64,000 bases of DNA from Empedobacter tilapiae (GTDB lineage Bacteria > Bacteroidota > Bacteroidia > Flavobacteriales > Weeksellaceae), in contig NZ_SRPE01000012.1 in assembly GCF_004785645.1 (NCBI RefSeq), forward strand, positions 32,683 to 96,682. The letters run 5' to 3'. Made by a program: the position numbers and the translations under genes. Below, one piece after another: positions 28,015-37,077 of this stretch; position 1 is the stretch's first letter, and each line of letters opens with the position of its first letter. The notes beneath the pieces are model-generated. The model was given only the letters and a program-made list of their open reading frames with translations. It was not told where the DNA came from and did no database searches.

Positions 28015-29556
28015 ATGTTACGTTTTATAATTTCAGGAAATAGATTTCTTAAATTTATCTTAATTATTTTATTCATATTCAGTTCAATAAATATGTTTGG
28101 AAAAACACAAAATGATAAAGCTGAATTTTTACGTAAAAAAAATAATGATTTGGTTGAAGAAAATCTTCGAATTATTGATTCTACGATTTCAACAGCTTAT
28201 CGATTGAATGATAAAGTTGTTTTGAGTGAAGCTTATATCGAAAAAGGAAATTATTTTTTGGAGCAACGTAATTACAATAATGCATTGAAAAATTTTACAA
28301 TTTCTAAACAGTTATCAACCGAAATAAAAGATGATTATACATTTTATTCTTCTCTTGTTGGAATAGCAAAAACAAAGGAAAATCTGTATGAAATAAAGGA
28401 ATCTATAGAATTGTATGAAGCTTCTTTACCATATTTCGAGAAATATAAACATCAGTCAAAATCGTTTAGTATTTACCTTTCTATTCTTGGGAAATTGTCT
28501 TATTTGTATAGCAAAACAAATCATCTGAACAAAAGCGATTATTACAACAAAATTGAGTTGTCTGAAACGGTTGATACATCAAATTATCAATATGCTTTGA
28601 AGAATAAAGGAATTATTGATTTTTACAAAAAAGATTATAATTCGGCATTTAATACATTGAAAAAAGCACAACAAGCTTTCTGGAAGCAAAATGATATTAA
28701 ATGGTATGTGATTTCAGAGCAATTTTTAGGTGAAATTTTATATCAACAAAAGCGAAATAAAGAAGCAATCCAATATTTTGAAAATGTTGTAGAATTCTCA
28801 AAACAATATAAAATTCTTGATGAAGAACTTCGACTTTCTTATGAACGAGTAGTTGAATATAATGAGAAGTATGGAAATAATCGAGATAAATTATTGTCTG
28901 TAAATAATTTATTGTCTTTTGATAGTTTATTTTACGTTGCAGATAAAACAGTTTTGAAACCGAATCTCGAAAAATATGAAAATACATTTCTAAAAACAGA
29001 ACGAAATTTATTGAAAGAAAAGAATCAGAACTTTAAAAGAATTTCATTTTTTTGTTTAGTTGCAATTTTAATTTTTGGTGGAATTGTTTTTTATAAAATG
29101 AATCAAAAGCATCAAAAAAAGAAAGAATATTTACAAAAATGCATTGATGAAATAGCTATACTTGAAGTAGATATCAAGCAAGAAAATAAATTAGAAAAAA
29201 CAAAATTTGAAGTTGAAATTGATGAAGCGTTTGAACAGTGTTTGCAATTATTTGAAGAACAAAAGTTGTTTCTAAATCCAAAAATTTCGTTGAATGATTT
29301 GGTTATGGAATTGAATGCAAATCGAACAATTGTTTCAAATTATATTAATCGTTCTAGGTCTAAAAATTTTAATCAATATATTAATGAATTGAGAATTAAT
29401 TATCTTTTGAAACGCATAGTTGATGAACCAAATCTAAAAAAATATACAATTGATGCTTTAGCAGAGGAAACAGGTTTTAATTCAAGAAAAACTTTTTCGG
29501 ATGCATTTTTAGATTATACAGGATTTCGACCTTCTAGTTTTATTAGAAATTTATAA
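28015..29556 (+). CDS. TPR-containing membrane-anchored AraC-type regulator
   Basis: Regulator of about 513 residues from ATG 28015 (an ATG at 27988 and a TTG at 27979 are alternatives). It has a signal-anchor segment (FLKFILIILFIFSSINMFG), a TPR-like helical sensor region probably in the periplasm (about 30-290), a second membrane helix (FFCLVAILIFGGIVFY), a short coiled segment, and a cytoplasmic C-terminal AraC DNA-binding domain with the second helix-turn-helix in ETGFNSRKTFSDAF. This architecture is common in Flavobacteriia. It diverges from the outer-membrane receptor gene, a likely target. Ligand unknown. Confidence 0.85.
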   Translation: MLRFIISGNRFLKFILIILFIFSSINMFGKTQNDKAEFLRKKNNDLVEENLRIIDSTISTAYRLNDKVVLSEAYIEKGNYFLEQRNYNNALKNFTISKQLSTEIKDDYTFYSSLVGIAKTKENLYEIKESIELYEASLPYFEKYKHQSKSFSIYLSILGKLSYLYSKTNHLNKSDYYNKIELSETVDTSNYQYALKNKGIIDFYKKDYNSAFNTLKKAQQAFWKQNDIKWYVISEQFLGEILYQQKRNKEAIQYFENVVEFSKQYKILDEELRLSYERVVEYNEKYGNNRDKLLSVNNLLSFDSLFYVADKTVLKPNLEKYENTFLKTERNLLKEKNQNFKRISFFCLVAILIFGGIVFYKMNQKHQKKKEYLQKCIDEIAILEVDIKQENKLEKTKFEVEIDEAFEQCLQLFEEQKLFLNPKISLNDLVMELNANRTIVSNYINRSRSKNFNQYINELRINYLLKRIVDEPNLKKYTIDALAEETGFNSRKTFSDAFLDYTGFRPSSFIRNL

Positions 29557-29594
29557 AACTAAAAAAACCGCTTTCATAGCGGTTTTTTTAGTTT
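29556..29594. terminator. Bidirectional terminator between regulator and porin genes
   Basis: 17-base perfect arms (AAACTAAAAAAACCGCT and complement) with a 5-base loop. It touches the stop codons of both convergent genes. Confidence 0.9.
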
Positions 29595-30195
29595 ATTTAA
29601 AAAAGTATGTTATTCCTAAAGTTAAAAATGAAGAGCGGTTTGTTCCATTATCCCATTTTTTAAAATCATAGGTATCAATTAATCCATATTGATATCTAAG
29701 ATTAAATTCAATTTGTCTATTAATTGAATATCCTCCTCCAATATTAAAGGCAAAATCAAATGATTTTGGGATATTGTTGTCACTTTCGGGTTCTCCATCA
29801 TCAAATTTTTCTGATACTTTAAAGCCTAATTGAGGACCAGCTTCTAAAAAGAAATCTTTTCCTTGATCATCAAAATAATATTTGTACATTATAGGAATAT
29901 TAATATAGTTTAAGAAAGCTTTGTATTTTTTTCCACCTTCTTTATATAAAGAATATTCTCCTTGATTTGTATATAATACTTCTGCTTGTAAATAATGATT
30001 TTCGTTTCGAGTAGTTAACTGATACTTTGCAACAGCACCTCCTAAAAATCCAAATCTTTCCTTAGAAACTCCATGAACAATAGTTGTGTTACTAAGTCCA
30101 ATACCACCTTTAACTCCAAATTCGATTTGAGCAAAAGAAAAAGTAGATAAACTTAAAAGAAATAAACTTAATAGATTGGTTTTTAAATTTTTCAT
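29593..30195 (-). CDS. Small porin-family outer-membrane beta-barrel protein
   Basis: A 200-residue protein with a signal peptide (cleavage after FSFAQ, residue 23) and alternating beta-strands fitting an 8-stranded OmpA-like/PorT-like barrel: FGVKGGIGLSN at the start, GPQLGFKV in the middle, IGGGYSINRQIEFNLRYQYG, and a terminal FLTLGITYFFK ending in Phe-Lys. No periplasmic domain. Monocistronic with its own -7 box. Function unknown. Confidence 0.85.
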   Translation of the reverse strand: MKNLKTNLLSLFLLSLSTFSFAQIEFGVKGGIGLSNTTIVHGVSKERFGFLGGAVAKYQLTTRNENHYLQAEVLYTNQGEYSLYKEGGKKYKAFLNYINIPIMYKYYFDDQGKDFFLEAGPQLGFKVSEKFDDGEPESDNNIPKSFDFAFNIGGGYSINRQIEFNLRYQYGLIDTYDFKKWDNGTNRSSFLTLGITYFFK

Positions 30196-30215
30196 AAGTT
30201 ATTGTATATTTTTAA

Positions 30216-30223
30216 CAAAATTA
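30216..30223 (-). promoter_or_regulatory. -7 box for porin-family gene
   Basis: TAATTTTG on the minus strand, exact TAnnTTTG match, ends 20 bases before the ATG at 30195; a TTG complement lies 15 bases further upstream. Confidence 0.5.
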
Positions 30224-30253
30224 AAGCTTTTTTTAATACAATTTTCATTTCAC

Positions 30254-30280
30254 AAAAAAAGCTCTTCATTTGAAGAGCTT
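30254..30280 (-). terminator. Terminator of DUF4136 lipoprotein gene
   Basis: 10-bp stem AAGCTCTTCA / TGAAGAGCTT with seven T on the minus-strand 3' side, 20 bases after the stop. Confidence 0.82.
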
Positions 30281-30300
30281 ATTATATTATTTTTGAGAAT

Positions 30301-30831
30301 TTATTTTTTTGGTTGAGGTGGAAATTTAGCTAAAATTTCTTCAATAGCTTTCGGAATTCTTTCTGCTTTTGCGCTAATATTACTCAAATTAAGATCAGAA
30401 CCAACACCTTGCCAAACCAATATATTACGTTTGTCATCAATTATGTCTATTACAATTGTTCCTGCTTGGTAAGAAGAAACACTATTTCCTCCGTAATATC
30501 CTCCATAGTAACCATAAGGACCGTAACCCCAATTATTGTTATTTACAGAAATTTGTTCTTTAGAGCTTGTTAATAAGTTAATTACTAAATCAGAATCAGA
30601 ACTTACTTTTGTAAATCCTTTTAACGCCATTTGCGTATCAATTGCTTTAATTAATCTATTCTTATCCAAATCATTTACTTTCAGTTTGTCTAATCCTTTT
30701 TGATGAAAAGAATAAGTTTTATAAGCTGCAAAGTTTGTTGATCTGTCGTAATCTGTACTTACTTGAACTGTTCCACAACTTGTTACAAATAATGACAACA
30801 AAATTATAAAAGTAAAATGTATAATTTTCAT
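30301..30831 (-). CDS. DUF4136 lipoprotein
   Basis: A 176-residue lipoprotein with lipobox VTSC (Cys19). The body fits DUF4136: TDYDRSTNFAAYKTYSF at the N-terminus, LIKAIDTQMALKGFTKV.. SDLVINL in the middle, and a C-terminal IDIIDDKRNILVWQGVGSD followed by a helix ending in ILAKFPP. A Gly/Tyr-rich insert (GYGPYGYYGGYYGG) is typical of the family. Expected at the outer membrane or periplasmic face. Function unknown. Confidence 0.88.
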   Translation of the reverse strand: MKIIHFTFIILLSLFVTSCGTVQVSTDYDRSTNFAAYKTYSFHQKGLDKLKVNDLDKNRLIKAIDTQMALKGFTKVSSDSDLVINLLTSSKEQISVNNNNWGYGPYGYYGGYYGGNSVSSYQAGTIVIDIIDDKRNILVWQGVGSDLNLSNISAKAERIPKAIEEILAKFPPQPKK

Positions 30832-30891
30832 GACCTTAATTTTTTTATTTAAAACTACAATTATTATTCCTAAATGTAAAAGTAAATTTAA

Positions 30892-30924
30892 AAAAAGAAG
30901 TTTGATATATTCAAGCTTCTTTTT
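30892..30924 (-). terminator. Terminator of mtaB
   Basis: 14-base arms with one G-T type mismatch and an A tract that gives T on the minus-strand 3' side; 18 bases after the mtaB stop. Confidence 0.75.
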
Positions 30925-30941
30925 AACTAATATTTACAATT

Positions 30942-32279
30942 TTATTTTGCTAATTCTAACTCATGAATTTTGACTTCAACAATTCCATTGTGATTGATTC
31001 TTATCAAATCTACAATTTGTGTTTCATTTACTAATTCTGTATTAAAATCAGTTTGAACTTTTACATAATTCTCTGTAAAACCAAACATTTTTCCTTCTTT
31101 ATTATCATGTTCCCACAATACTTTTTGAGTAGAATTTAATTGAGATTGATAAAAAGCTTGACGTTTTTTCTCCGATAAAATACGTAACATTTTATTACGA
31201 CGTTTACGTTCTCCTTGATCAACAACTCCTTCAAATTCGATAGCTTCTGTATTATCTCTTTCCGAATAAGTAAATACATGTAAATAGCTAATTGGTAATT
31301 CGTTTAAGAAATTATATGTTTCCATAAACAATTCTTCTGTTTCTCCTGGAAAACCAACAATTACATCCACACCAATACATGCATTCGGCATTACTTCGCG
31401 AATCTTTGTTACACGATCTAGATAAAGATTAGATAAATAACGACGTTTCATTTTCTTCAAAATCTCATCGCTACCAGATTGTAATGGAATATGAAAATGT
31501 GGAACAAATCGATTACTTTTTGAAACAAAATCGATTGTTTCATTTTTTAATAAATTTGGTTCAATAGAAGAAATTCTAATTCGTTCTATCGCTTCAACTT
31601 GATCTAATTCTTGCACCAATTCCAAGAAAGTATGTTCGTGTTTTTTATTTCCGAATTCTCCTTTCCCGTAATCACCAATATTTACACCTGTTAATACAAT
31701 TTCTTTGATTCCTTTTTGTGCAATCTCATTAGCATTTTTGATGACATTTTCAACTGTATCCGAACGCGAAATTCCACGAGCCAAAGGAATTGTACAATAC
31801 GTACATTTATAATCGCAACCATCTTGCACTTTCAAAAAAGCACGCGTACGATCACCAATTGAATAAGAACCAACGTAAAAATCGGCTTCTTCAATCTCAC
31901 AAGAATGTACAATTGTTTCTTCTTTTTTATTGATATCGTCTAAATATTCAGCAATATTAAATTTTTCTGCAGCTCCTAAAACCAAATCAACACCTTCCAT
32001 TTCCGCAATTTCTTGCGGTTTCAACTGCGCATAACAACCTACAACGACAACAAAACCTTCTGGATTTGCTTTCATTGCATTTTTCACAATCGTTCTGCAC
32101 TCTTTGTCTGCATTTGCGGTTACCGAACATGTATTGATTACGTACACATTCGCAGAATCTGTAAACTCAACCTTCTGATATCCATTGTCTTTCAAGTTTC
32201 TTGCGATCGTCGAAGTTTCAGAAAAATTAAGTTTACATCCCAATGTATGAAATGCAACTGTTTTAGTTTGATTATTCAT
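30942..32279 (-). CDS. mtaB: tRNA (t6A37) methylthiotransferase MtaB
   Basis: Radical-SAM enzyme that converts t6A at position 37 of ANN-decoding tRNAs to ms2t6A. The 445-residue protein has the UPF0004 domain with three cluster Cys in GCKLNFSE, NTCSVTA and VVGCYAQ, the radical SAM motif CDYKCTYC (about residues 152-159), and a C-terminal TRAM domain. It belongs to the MtaB rather than MiaB subgroup by the GCKLN start and length. Divergent from the peptide-binding lipoprotein gene, with back-to-back promoters. Confidence 0.94.
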   Translation of the reverse strand: MNNQTKTVAFHTLGCKLNFSETSTIARNLKDNGYQKVEFTDSANVYVINTCSVTANADKECRTIVKNAMKANPEGFVVVVGCYAQLKPQEIAEMEGVDLVLGAAEKFNIAEYLDDINKKEETIVHSCEIEEADFYVGSYSIGDRTRAFLKVQDGCDYKCTYCTIPLARGISRSDTVENVIKNANEIAQKGIKEIVLTGVNIGDYGKGEFGNKKHEHTFLELVQELDQVEAIERIRISSIEPNLLKNETIDFVSKSNRFVPHFHIPLQSGSDEILKKMKRRYLSNLYLDRVTKIREVMPNACIGVDVIVGFPGETEELFMETYNFLNELPISYLHVFTYSERDNTEAIEFEGVVDQGERKRRNKMLRILSEKKRQAFYQSQLNSTQKVLWEHDNKEGKMFGFTENYVKVQTDFNTELVNETQIVDLIRINHNGIVEVKIHELELAK

Positions 32280-32284
32280 AGCTG

Positions 32285-32292
32285 CAAATTTA
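32285..32292 (-). promoter_or_regulatory. -7 box for mtaB with very short leader
   Basis: TAAATTTG on the minus strand matches TAnnTTTG and ends only 5 bases before the mtaB ATG, which predicts a nearly leaderless mRNA. It lies 12 bases from the opposite-strand box of the neighbouring gene. Confidence 0.45.
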
Positions 32293-32304
32293 AGAAATTA
32301 TCCA

Positions 32305-32312
32305 TAGTTTTG
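32305..32312 (+). promoter_or_regulatory. -7 box for peptide-binding lipoprotein gene
   Basis: TAGTTTTG matches TAnnTTTG and ends 26 bases before the ATG at 32339. Its upstream region overlaps the divergent mtaB promoter. Confidence 0.45.
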
Positions 32313-32338
32313 AAACATAAATAAATCAGCTTTATAAA

Positions 32339-33922
32339 ATGACTAAATACTTTATCTACATTATGTTATTCGTTTCAATATTTTCGTGTTCTAAGAAAAT
32401 TGAAATCGATGAAAACAAAGTATTTAAATTAAATCGTTACGATAATATTTCTTCTTTAGATCCGATTAATGCACGAACACAAGCCAATAACTGGGCGTGT
32501 AATTTAATGTACAACAGTTTGGTAAAAATTGATAACGAATTAGAAATTCAACCCGATATTGCAAAATCTTGGACAGTTTCCGAAGATGGAAAAACGTATT
32601 CATTTACTTTAAGAAATGATGTTTTTTTTCACAAACATGAAGCTTTCGGGAAAGATTCGACTCGAATTGTTACTGCTTCTGATTTTGAATATAGTTTTAA
32701 TCGTTTAAAAGATCCTAAAACTGGAGGTTCTGGAGGTTGGATTATGAATAATATTGATTCGTATAAAGCAATAAATGATACACTTTTTGAAATTAAATTG
32801 AAAGAAGCTTATCCTGCGTTTTTAGGTTTAATTTCGATGAAATACGCTTCTGTTGTTCCGAAAGAATTATTCAAAAATGGAAACGAAGAATTCTTGAAGC
32901 ATCCAATTGGTACAGGTCCTTTTCAATTTAAGATTTGGGAAGATAACGTAAAAATGGTTTTCAGAAAAAATCCAAACTATTTCGAATTTGATGAAAAAGG
33001 TCAACGTTTACCATATTTAGAAGCCGTTAATCTATCTTTTTTACCAGAAAAAAACTCAGAATTTTTAGAATTGATCAAAGGTAATTTAGATATGATGGCA
33101 GATTTGGATCCTTCTTATAAAGATGAAATTTTAAATCCAATCGGTGATTTGAATCCAAAATATTCGAATATTTTAACGATTCAAAAAGTTCCTTATTTAA
33201 GTACTGTTTATTTATGTTTTTACCTTGATGCGCCCAATGCAGTTGATTTGAAATTGCGCCAAGCATTAAATTATGGAGTTGATAAAAACAAAATCATCAA
33301 ATATATGATGAAAGGTCAAGCTTTTGAAGCAGATGGAGGTTTCATTCCGAAAGGTTTACCAGGTTATTCTCCTGAAAGTGGTTACAAATATTCTCTTGAA
33401 AAATCACGTGAATTAATCAATAGCTATAAAAAAACGAACGGAAAAATTGCGTCAATCGAGTTAACAACGGTGCAAGAATATGTAGATGTTTGCGAATATA
33501 TTGCCGCGGAAATGGCGAAGTTAGGTTTACCAATAAAAGTGAATGTTGTACCTGGACCAACAATGCGTGATGGAAAAGCAACAGGGAAATTTACTCTTTT
33601 TCGTGCAAATTGGGGAGCTGATTATCCAGATGCCGAAAACTTTTTATCCTTATATTATTCGAAAAACTTTGCGCCAGAAGGACCAAATTATTCACATTAT
33701 AAAAATATAGAATTTGATAGAATGTATGAACAAGCATTTTTGACAAATAATCCTGACGAACGTGCGATACTTTATCAAAGAATGGATGCGTTGATGATGC
33801 AAAACGCACCAATTTTACCTTTGTTTTATGATCAAACAACGTTGTTTTTGAATAAAAAAGTTAAGAATTTTTCGATGGGACCAATCAAATTGTTAGATTT
33901 AACAAGAGTTTATAAACAATAA
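32339..33922 (+). CDS. ABC transporter substrate-binding lipoprotein (OppA/DppA type)
   Basis: Peptide- or oligopeptide-binding protein, family SBP_bac_5, 527 residues. Lipobox IFSC with Cys17 indicates membrane anchoring. The family signature region with RNDVFFHKHEAF..VTASDFEYSFNRLKDP lies near residues 90-130, GTGPFQF near 205, and the C-terminal ANWGADYPDAENFL..Y near 423. No permease or ATPase genes adjoin it, so it probably works with components encoded elsewhere. Ligand not determined. Confidence 0.9.
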   Translation: MTKYFIYIMLFVSIFSCSKKIEIDENKVFKLNRYDNISSLDPINARTQANNWACNLMYNSLVKIDNELEIQPDIAKSWTVSEDGKTYSFTLRNDVFFHKHEAFGKDSTRIVTASDFEYSFNRLKDPKTGGSGGWIMNNIDSYKAINDTLFEIKLKEAYPAFLGLISMKYASVVPKELFKNGNEEFLKHPIGTGPFQFKIWEDNVKMVFRKNPNYFEFDEKGQRLPYLEAVNLSFLPEKNSEFLELIKGNLDMMADLDPSYKDEILNPIGDLNPKYSNILTIQKVPYLSTVYLCFYLDAPNAVDLKLRQALNYGVDKNKIIKYMMKGQAFEADGGFIPKGLPGYSPESGYKYSLEKSRELINSYKKTNGKIASIELTTVQEYVDVCEYIAAEMAKLGLPIKVNVVPGPTMRDGKATGKFTLFRANWGADYPDAENFLSLYYSKNFAPEGPNYSHYKNIEFDRMYEQAFLTNNPDERAILYQRMDALMMQNAPILPLFYDQTTLFLNKKVKNFSMGPIKLLDLTRVYKQ

Positions 33923-34107
33923 TTCTTTTAACTTTTTACGAAAAGTTTGAATATCTTTTAAAGAAAACTAAATAATTTTTCATTTTATTTTACGACATTA
34001 GATAATTGTTAACTTATTTGAAATAATCGGTTTTCTCTATCGTTTGAAATCAATATTTTAAAAGAAATTATTTCAGAAATAAAGGCGCTAAACCGAGTTT
34101 TTTTAGA

Positions 34108-34115
34108 TATATTTG
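34108..34115 (+). promoter_or_regulatory. -7 box for FMN glutamate synthase-like gene
   Basis: TATATTTG, exact consensus match, ends 39 bases before the ATG at 34155, giving a leader of about 33 bases. Confidence 0.55.
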
Positions 34116-34154
34116 ACACCAAATTTTTAATCAAAATCATTTAAATTTTTACTT

Positions 34155-35738
34155 ATGAAAGTAAGACAACTTTTCGTAGTAGGATCTATCATTACTCTTG
34201 TTGCAATTGGAGTAATCTCTTATTTCTGGCCAGGAATTTTATGGTCTTTAATAATTATTCTTCCGTTAATTGCTTTAGGGTTTGCTGATATTACACAAAC
34301 AAAACATGCTATTAGAAGAAACTTCCCTATAATTGGGCATGGACGTTATTTACTAGAAAGTATTCGTCCAGAAATTATGCAATATTTTGTTGAAACGGAT
34401 ACAGAAGGTAAACCAATTGATCGTTTGATGCGTAGTATGGTTTATCGTCGTGCTAAAAATGTGATAGATACTGTTCCTTTTGGGACTCAATTAGATGTTT
34501 ATGAACCAGGTTACGAATGGTTAAATCACTCTATGTATGCAGGGAAAATAAAACATGCAGATGATCCTCGTGTAAAAGTTGGTGGAAGCGAATGTAAACA
34601 ACCTTATCTAGCAAGTTTACTGAATATTTCTGCAATGTCTTTCGGTTCGTTAAGTGAAAATGCTGTATTAGCAATGAATAAAGGTGCTAAATTAGGAAAC
34701 TTTGCGCATAATACAGGTGAAGGAGGGATTTCTCCATACCATTTGCAGCCAGGTGGAGATTTGATATGGCAAATAGGTACAGGATATTTTGGATGCCGTG
34801 CAAAAGACGGAGGGTTTGATCCTGATAAATATGTAGAGCGTGCTACTTTACCAAATGTAAAAATGATTGAATTGAAAATTTCTCAAGGTGCAAAACCAGG
34901 TCACGGAGGAATTTTACCAGCAAATAAAAATACACCAGAAATTGCGGCAATTCGTGCTGTAGAACCATATACAACAGTTGATTCACCTCCATCTCACTCA
35001 GCTTTCTCTGATGCAGAAGGAATGTTACATTTTATTAAACAATTAAGAGAATTATCAGGTGGAAAACCAGTTGGTTTCAAATTGTGTATTGGGATTAAGC
35101 GTGAGTTTATTGAGATTTGTGAAGCGATGATCAAAACTGGTATCAAACCAGATTATATTGCAATTGACGGTGGTGAAGGTGGAACTGGAGCTGCTCCTGT
35201 AGAGTTTTCAAACTCTTTGGGTATGCCTTTGTTAGATGGTTTAGCTTTCGCAGTTGATACGTTACGTGGTTATGGTCTTAAAAAAGATATTCGTGTTGTA
35301 GCTTCTGGAAAAATTATTTCATCTTTCCATATAGCTCGTGCAATGGCTATTGGTGCTGATTTAGTTTATTCGGCTCGTGCTATGATGATGGCTGTAGGAT
35401 GTATCCAAGCATTACAGTGTAATACAAATACATGTCCAGTTGGTGTTGCGACACAAGATCGTGAATTAATGAAAGGATTAGATGTTGAAGATAAAGCGAC
35501 TCGTATGTATAATTTTCATAAGAAAACTATGCATATTTTGTCTGAATTAATTTCTGCAACAGGTGTGAAATCACACAGAGACTTTAATCGTTCTCATGTA
35601 AATTTACGTATAGATAATACGCGTATTATGTCTTATGATCAACTATATCCTATTGTAGAAGAAGGAGCTTATATAGGTAAAAATATAGAAGAAATTTTAG
35701 AAGAGATTCGTATTCGTACTTTAAGTAAAGTAAATTAA
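34155..35738 (+). CDS. FMN-binding glutamate synthase family protein
   Basis: A 527-residue protein with two N-terminal membrane helices (about 8-24 and 26-42) followed by the FMN- and iron-sulfur-binding synthase domain of glutamate synthase. Visible are SAMSFGSLSENA, the GEGGISPYHL segment, AIDGGEGGTGAAP (FMN phosphate region, about 335-347) and a Cys cluster in CIQALQCNTNTCPVG (about 416-430) that matches the 3Fe-4S ligands. It lacks the glutaminase and GXGXG parts, so it is not a complete GOGAT. Stand-alone members are widespread; their reaction is unclear. Confidence 0.88.
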   Translation: MKVRQLFVVGSIITLVAIGVISYFWPGILWSLIIILPLIALGFADITQTKHAIRRNFPIIGHGRYLLESIRPEIMQYFVETDTEGKPIDRLMRSMVYRRAKNVIDTVPFGTQLDVYEPGYEWLNHSMYAGKIKHADDPRVKVGGSECKQPYLASLLNISAMSFGSLSENAVLAMNKGAKLGNFAHNTGEGGISPYHLQPGGDLIWQIGTGYFGCRAKDGGFDPDKYVERATLPNVKMIELKISQGAKPGHGGILPANKNTPEIAAIRAVEPYTTVDSPPSHSAFSDAEGMLHFIKQLRELSGGKPVGFKLCIGIKREFIEICEAMIKTGIKPDYIAIDGGEGGTGAAPVEFSNSLGMPLLDGLAFAVDTLRGYGLKKDIRVVASGKIISSFHIARAMAIGADLVYSARAMMMAVGCIQALQCNTNTCPVGVATQDRELMKGLDVEDKATRMYNFHKKTMHILSELISATGVKSHRDFNRSHVNLRIDNTRIMSYDQLYPIVEEGAYIGKNIEEILEEIRIRTLSKVN

Positions 35739-35760
35739 TCAAATTCAAAAATAATAAATA

Positions 35761-35789
35761 AAAAAGCAATCCATTTGGATTGCTTTTTT
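35761..35789 (+). terminator. Terminator after FMN glutamate synthase-like gene
   Basis: 13-bp perfect stem AAAAAGCAATCCA and complement with a 2-base centre, T tract downstream. Confidence 0.88.
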
Positions 35790-35813
35790 ATTTTCAAAAT
35801 TCAATAAATCGTA

Positions 35814-35821
35814 TAACTTTG
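35814..35821 (+). promoter_or_regulatory. -7 box for mtgA
   Basis: TAACTTTG matches TAnnTTTG and ends 23 bases before the ATG at 35845. Confidence 0.5.
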
Positions 35822-35844
35822 CTTTCGTAATTCAAAGAAACAAA

Positions 35845-36516
35845 ATGTTTAAATTTATTCGTAAGGTTATACTTTATCTTTTTGTAGCTCATCTTATATA
35901 CATCGTTGTATTGAAGTGGGTTAATCCGCCATTCACGATTACACAAGTTCAGCAAGGTTTTGAACAAGGGAAATTTAAGCGAGACTATATTGCCTATGAT
36001 GAAATGGGACGGAATATAAAATTAGCTGTGATTGGTTCCGAAGATCAAAAATTTCCTGTTCATAATGGATTTGATATGGATGGAATTCAAGAAGCGATCG
36101 AAAAAAATAAAGAAGGAAAAAAACTTCGTGGAGGTTCTACGATTTCTCAACAAGTAGCTAAAAATGTTTTTTTGTGGCAAGGTAGATCTTGGTTGAGAAA
36201 AGGATTGGAAGTTTATTTTACGTTTATGATCGAAAAAATTTGGGGAAAACAACGTATTTTAGAAATGTACTTGAATACTTCTGAAATGGGAATTGGTGTT
36301 TTTGGTGTTGAGGCAGCTTCTGAATATTATTTTAATAAGCCTGCTAAAGATTTAACCAAAAATGAAGCGGCTCGAATTGCAGCAGCTTTACCATTGCCAC
36401 GAAAATATAATGTGAATCCGCCTTCGTCTTTTATCAGTAGACGCGCCAGTCATATTGAGCGACAAATGCGAAATATACAAGGAAGCACTGATTTGGAAAA
36501 GGTTTTAGGAGAATAA
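35845..36516 (+). CDS. mtgA: Monofunctional peptidoglycan glycosyltransferase
   Basis: Polymerises lipid II into glycan strands at the periplasmic face. The 223-residue protein has one N-terminal membrane anchor (about 5-22) and a GT51 domain: catalytic Glu in SEDQKFPVHNGFD (about 65-77), the GGSTISQQVAKN motif (about 98-109), second Glu in EMYLNTSEMG (about 141-150), and the EAASEYYF motif. No transpeptidase domain, as expected for MtgA. Confidence 0.93.
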   Translation: MFKFIRKVILYLFVAHLIYIVVLKWVNPPFTITQVQQGFEQGKFKRDYIAYDEMGRNIKLAVIGSEDQKFPVHNGFDMDGIQEAIEKNKEGKKLRGGSTISQQVAKNVFLWQGRSWLRKGLEVYFTFMIEKIWGKQRILEMYLNTSEMGIGVFGVEAASEYYFNKPAKDLTKNEAARIAAALPLPRKYNVNPPSSFISRRASHIERQMRNIQGSTDLEKVLGE

Positions 36517-36521
36517 AATAA

Positions 36522-36551
36522 AAAAAGAGAAGCTTATTAACTTCTCTTTTT
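36522..36551. terminator. Bidirectional terminator between mtgA and GNAT gene
   Basis: 11-bp perfect stem AAAAAGAGAAG / CTTCTCTTTTT with an 8-base loop, A and T tracts on both sides of convergent genes. Confidence 0.85.
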
Positions 36552-36561
36552 TTTGTTTTTA

Positions 36562-37044
36562 TTATTCTCTCCAATTTATTTTAACTGCAGAAATTTTATC
36601 TAATTCCAGACGACTTTCAGAAAGTAAATTAAAATCATTTTTCATATAAAAAGCCAACGGAGAACGATAAGGTTCTCCATTCGCTTTGCTATCTTTTTCA
36701 TGATCAATTACCCAACCATTTAGTTCTGTTGAAAATGTTTTTAATCGGTTAAGAATTTTACGCCCCAAACCAATTTGATGAAATTTACTATCAACAATTA
36801 TTGCAAACCATTTTTCATAATCTCTTTCAAAAATTACCGCCCAAGCTTGCATTTGATTGTTGTCATCAACAGCAAAAAAATGTTTCGCATCAATCAAACT
36901 ATTCAGATAATTTTCTGTGTCCTGAAAACTCTCAAAAGTTAAATTTATAGGGTATTCATTGTTCCAAATTTTAAAAATATAGTCTTTATGAATTTGGTTT
37001 AACGTTGTAAATGAATAGATTTCGAAGGAGTTAAGTTGAGACAT
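36562..37044 (-). CDS. GNAT-family N-acetyltransferase
   Basis: A 160-residue acetyl-CoA-dependent acetyltransferase. The cofactor-binding motif A is visible as KFHQIGLGRKILNRL (about residues 88-102) after the central strands AWAVIFERDYEKWFAIIVD. Substrate unknown. Monocistronic, convergent with mtgA. The family call is reasonable; remote GNATs are hard to subdivide by eye. Confidence 0.8.
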   Translation of the reverse strand: MSQLNSFEIYSFTTLNQIHKDYIFKIWNNEYPINLTFESFQDTENYLNSLIDAKHFFAVDDNNQMQAWAVIFERDYEKWFAIIVDSKFHQIGLGRKILNRLKTFSTELNGWVIDHEKDSKANGEPYRSPLAFYMKNDFNLLSESRLELDKISAVKINWRE

Positions 37045-37077
37045 AAAATGATTTCTTATTCTGCTAAATATACTAAA

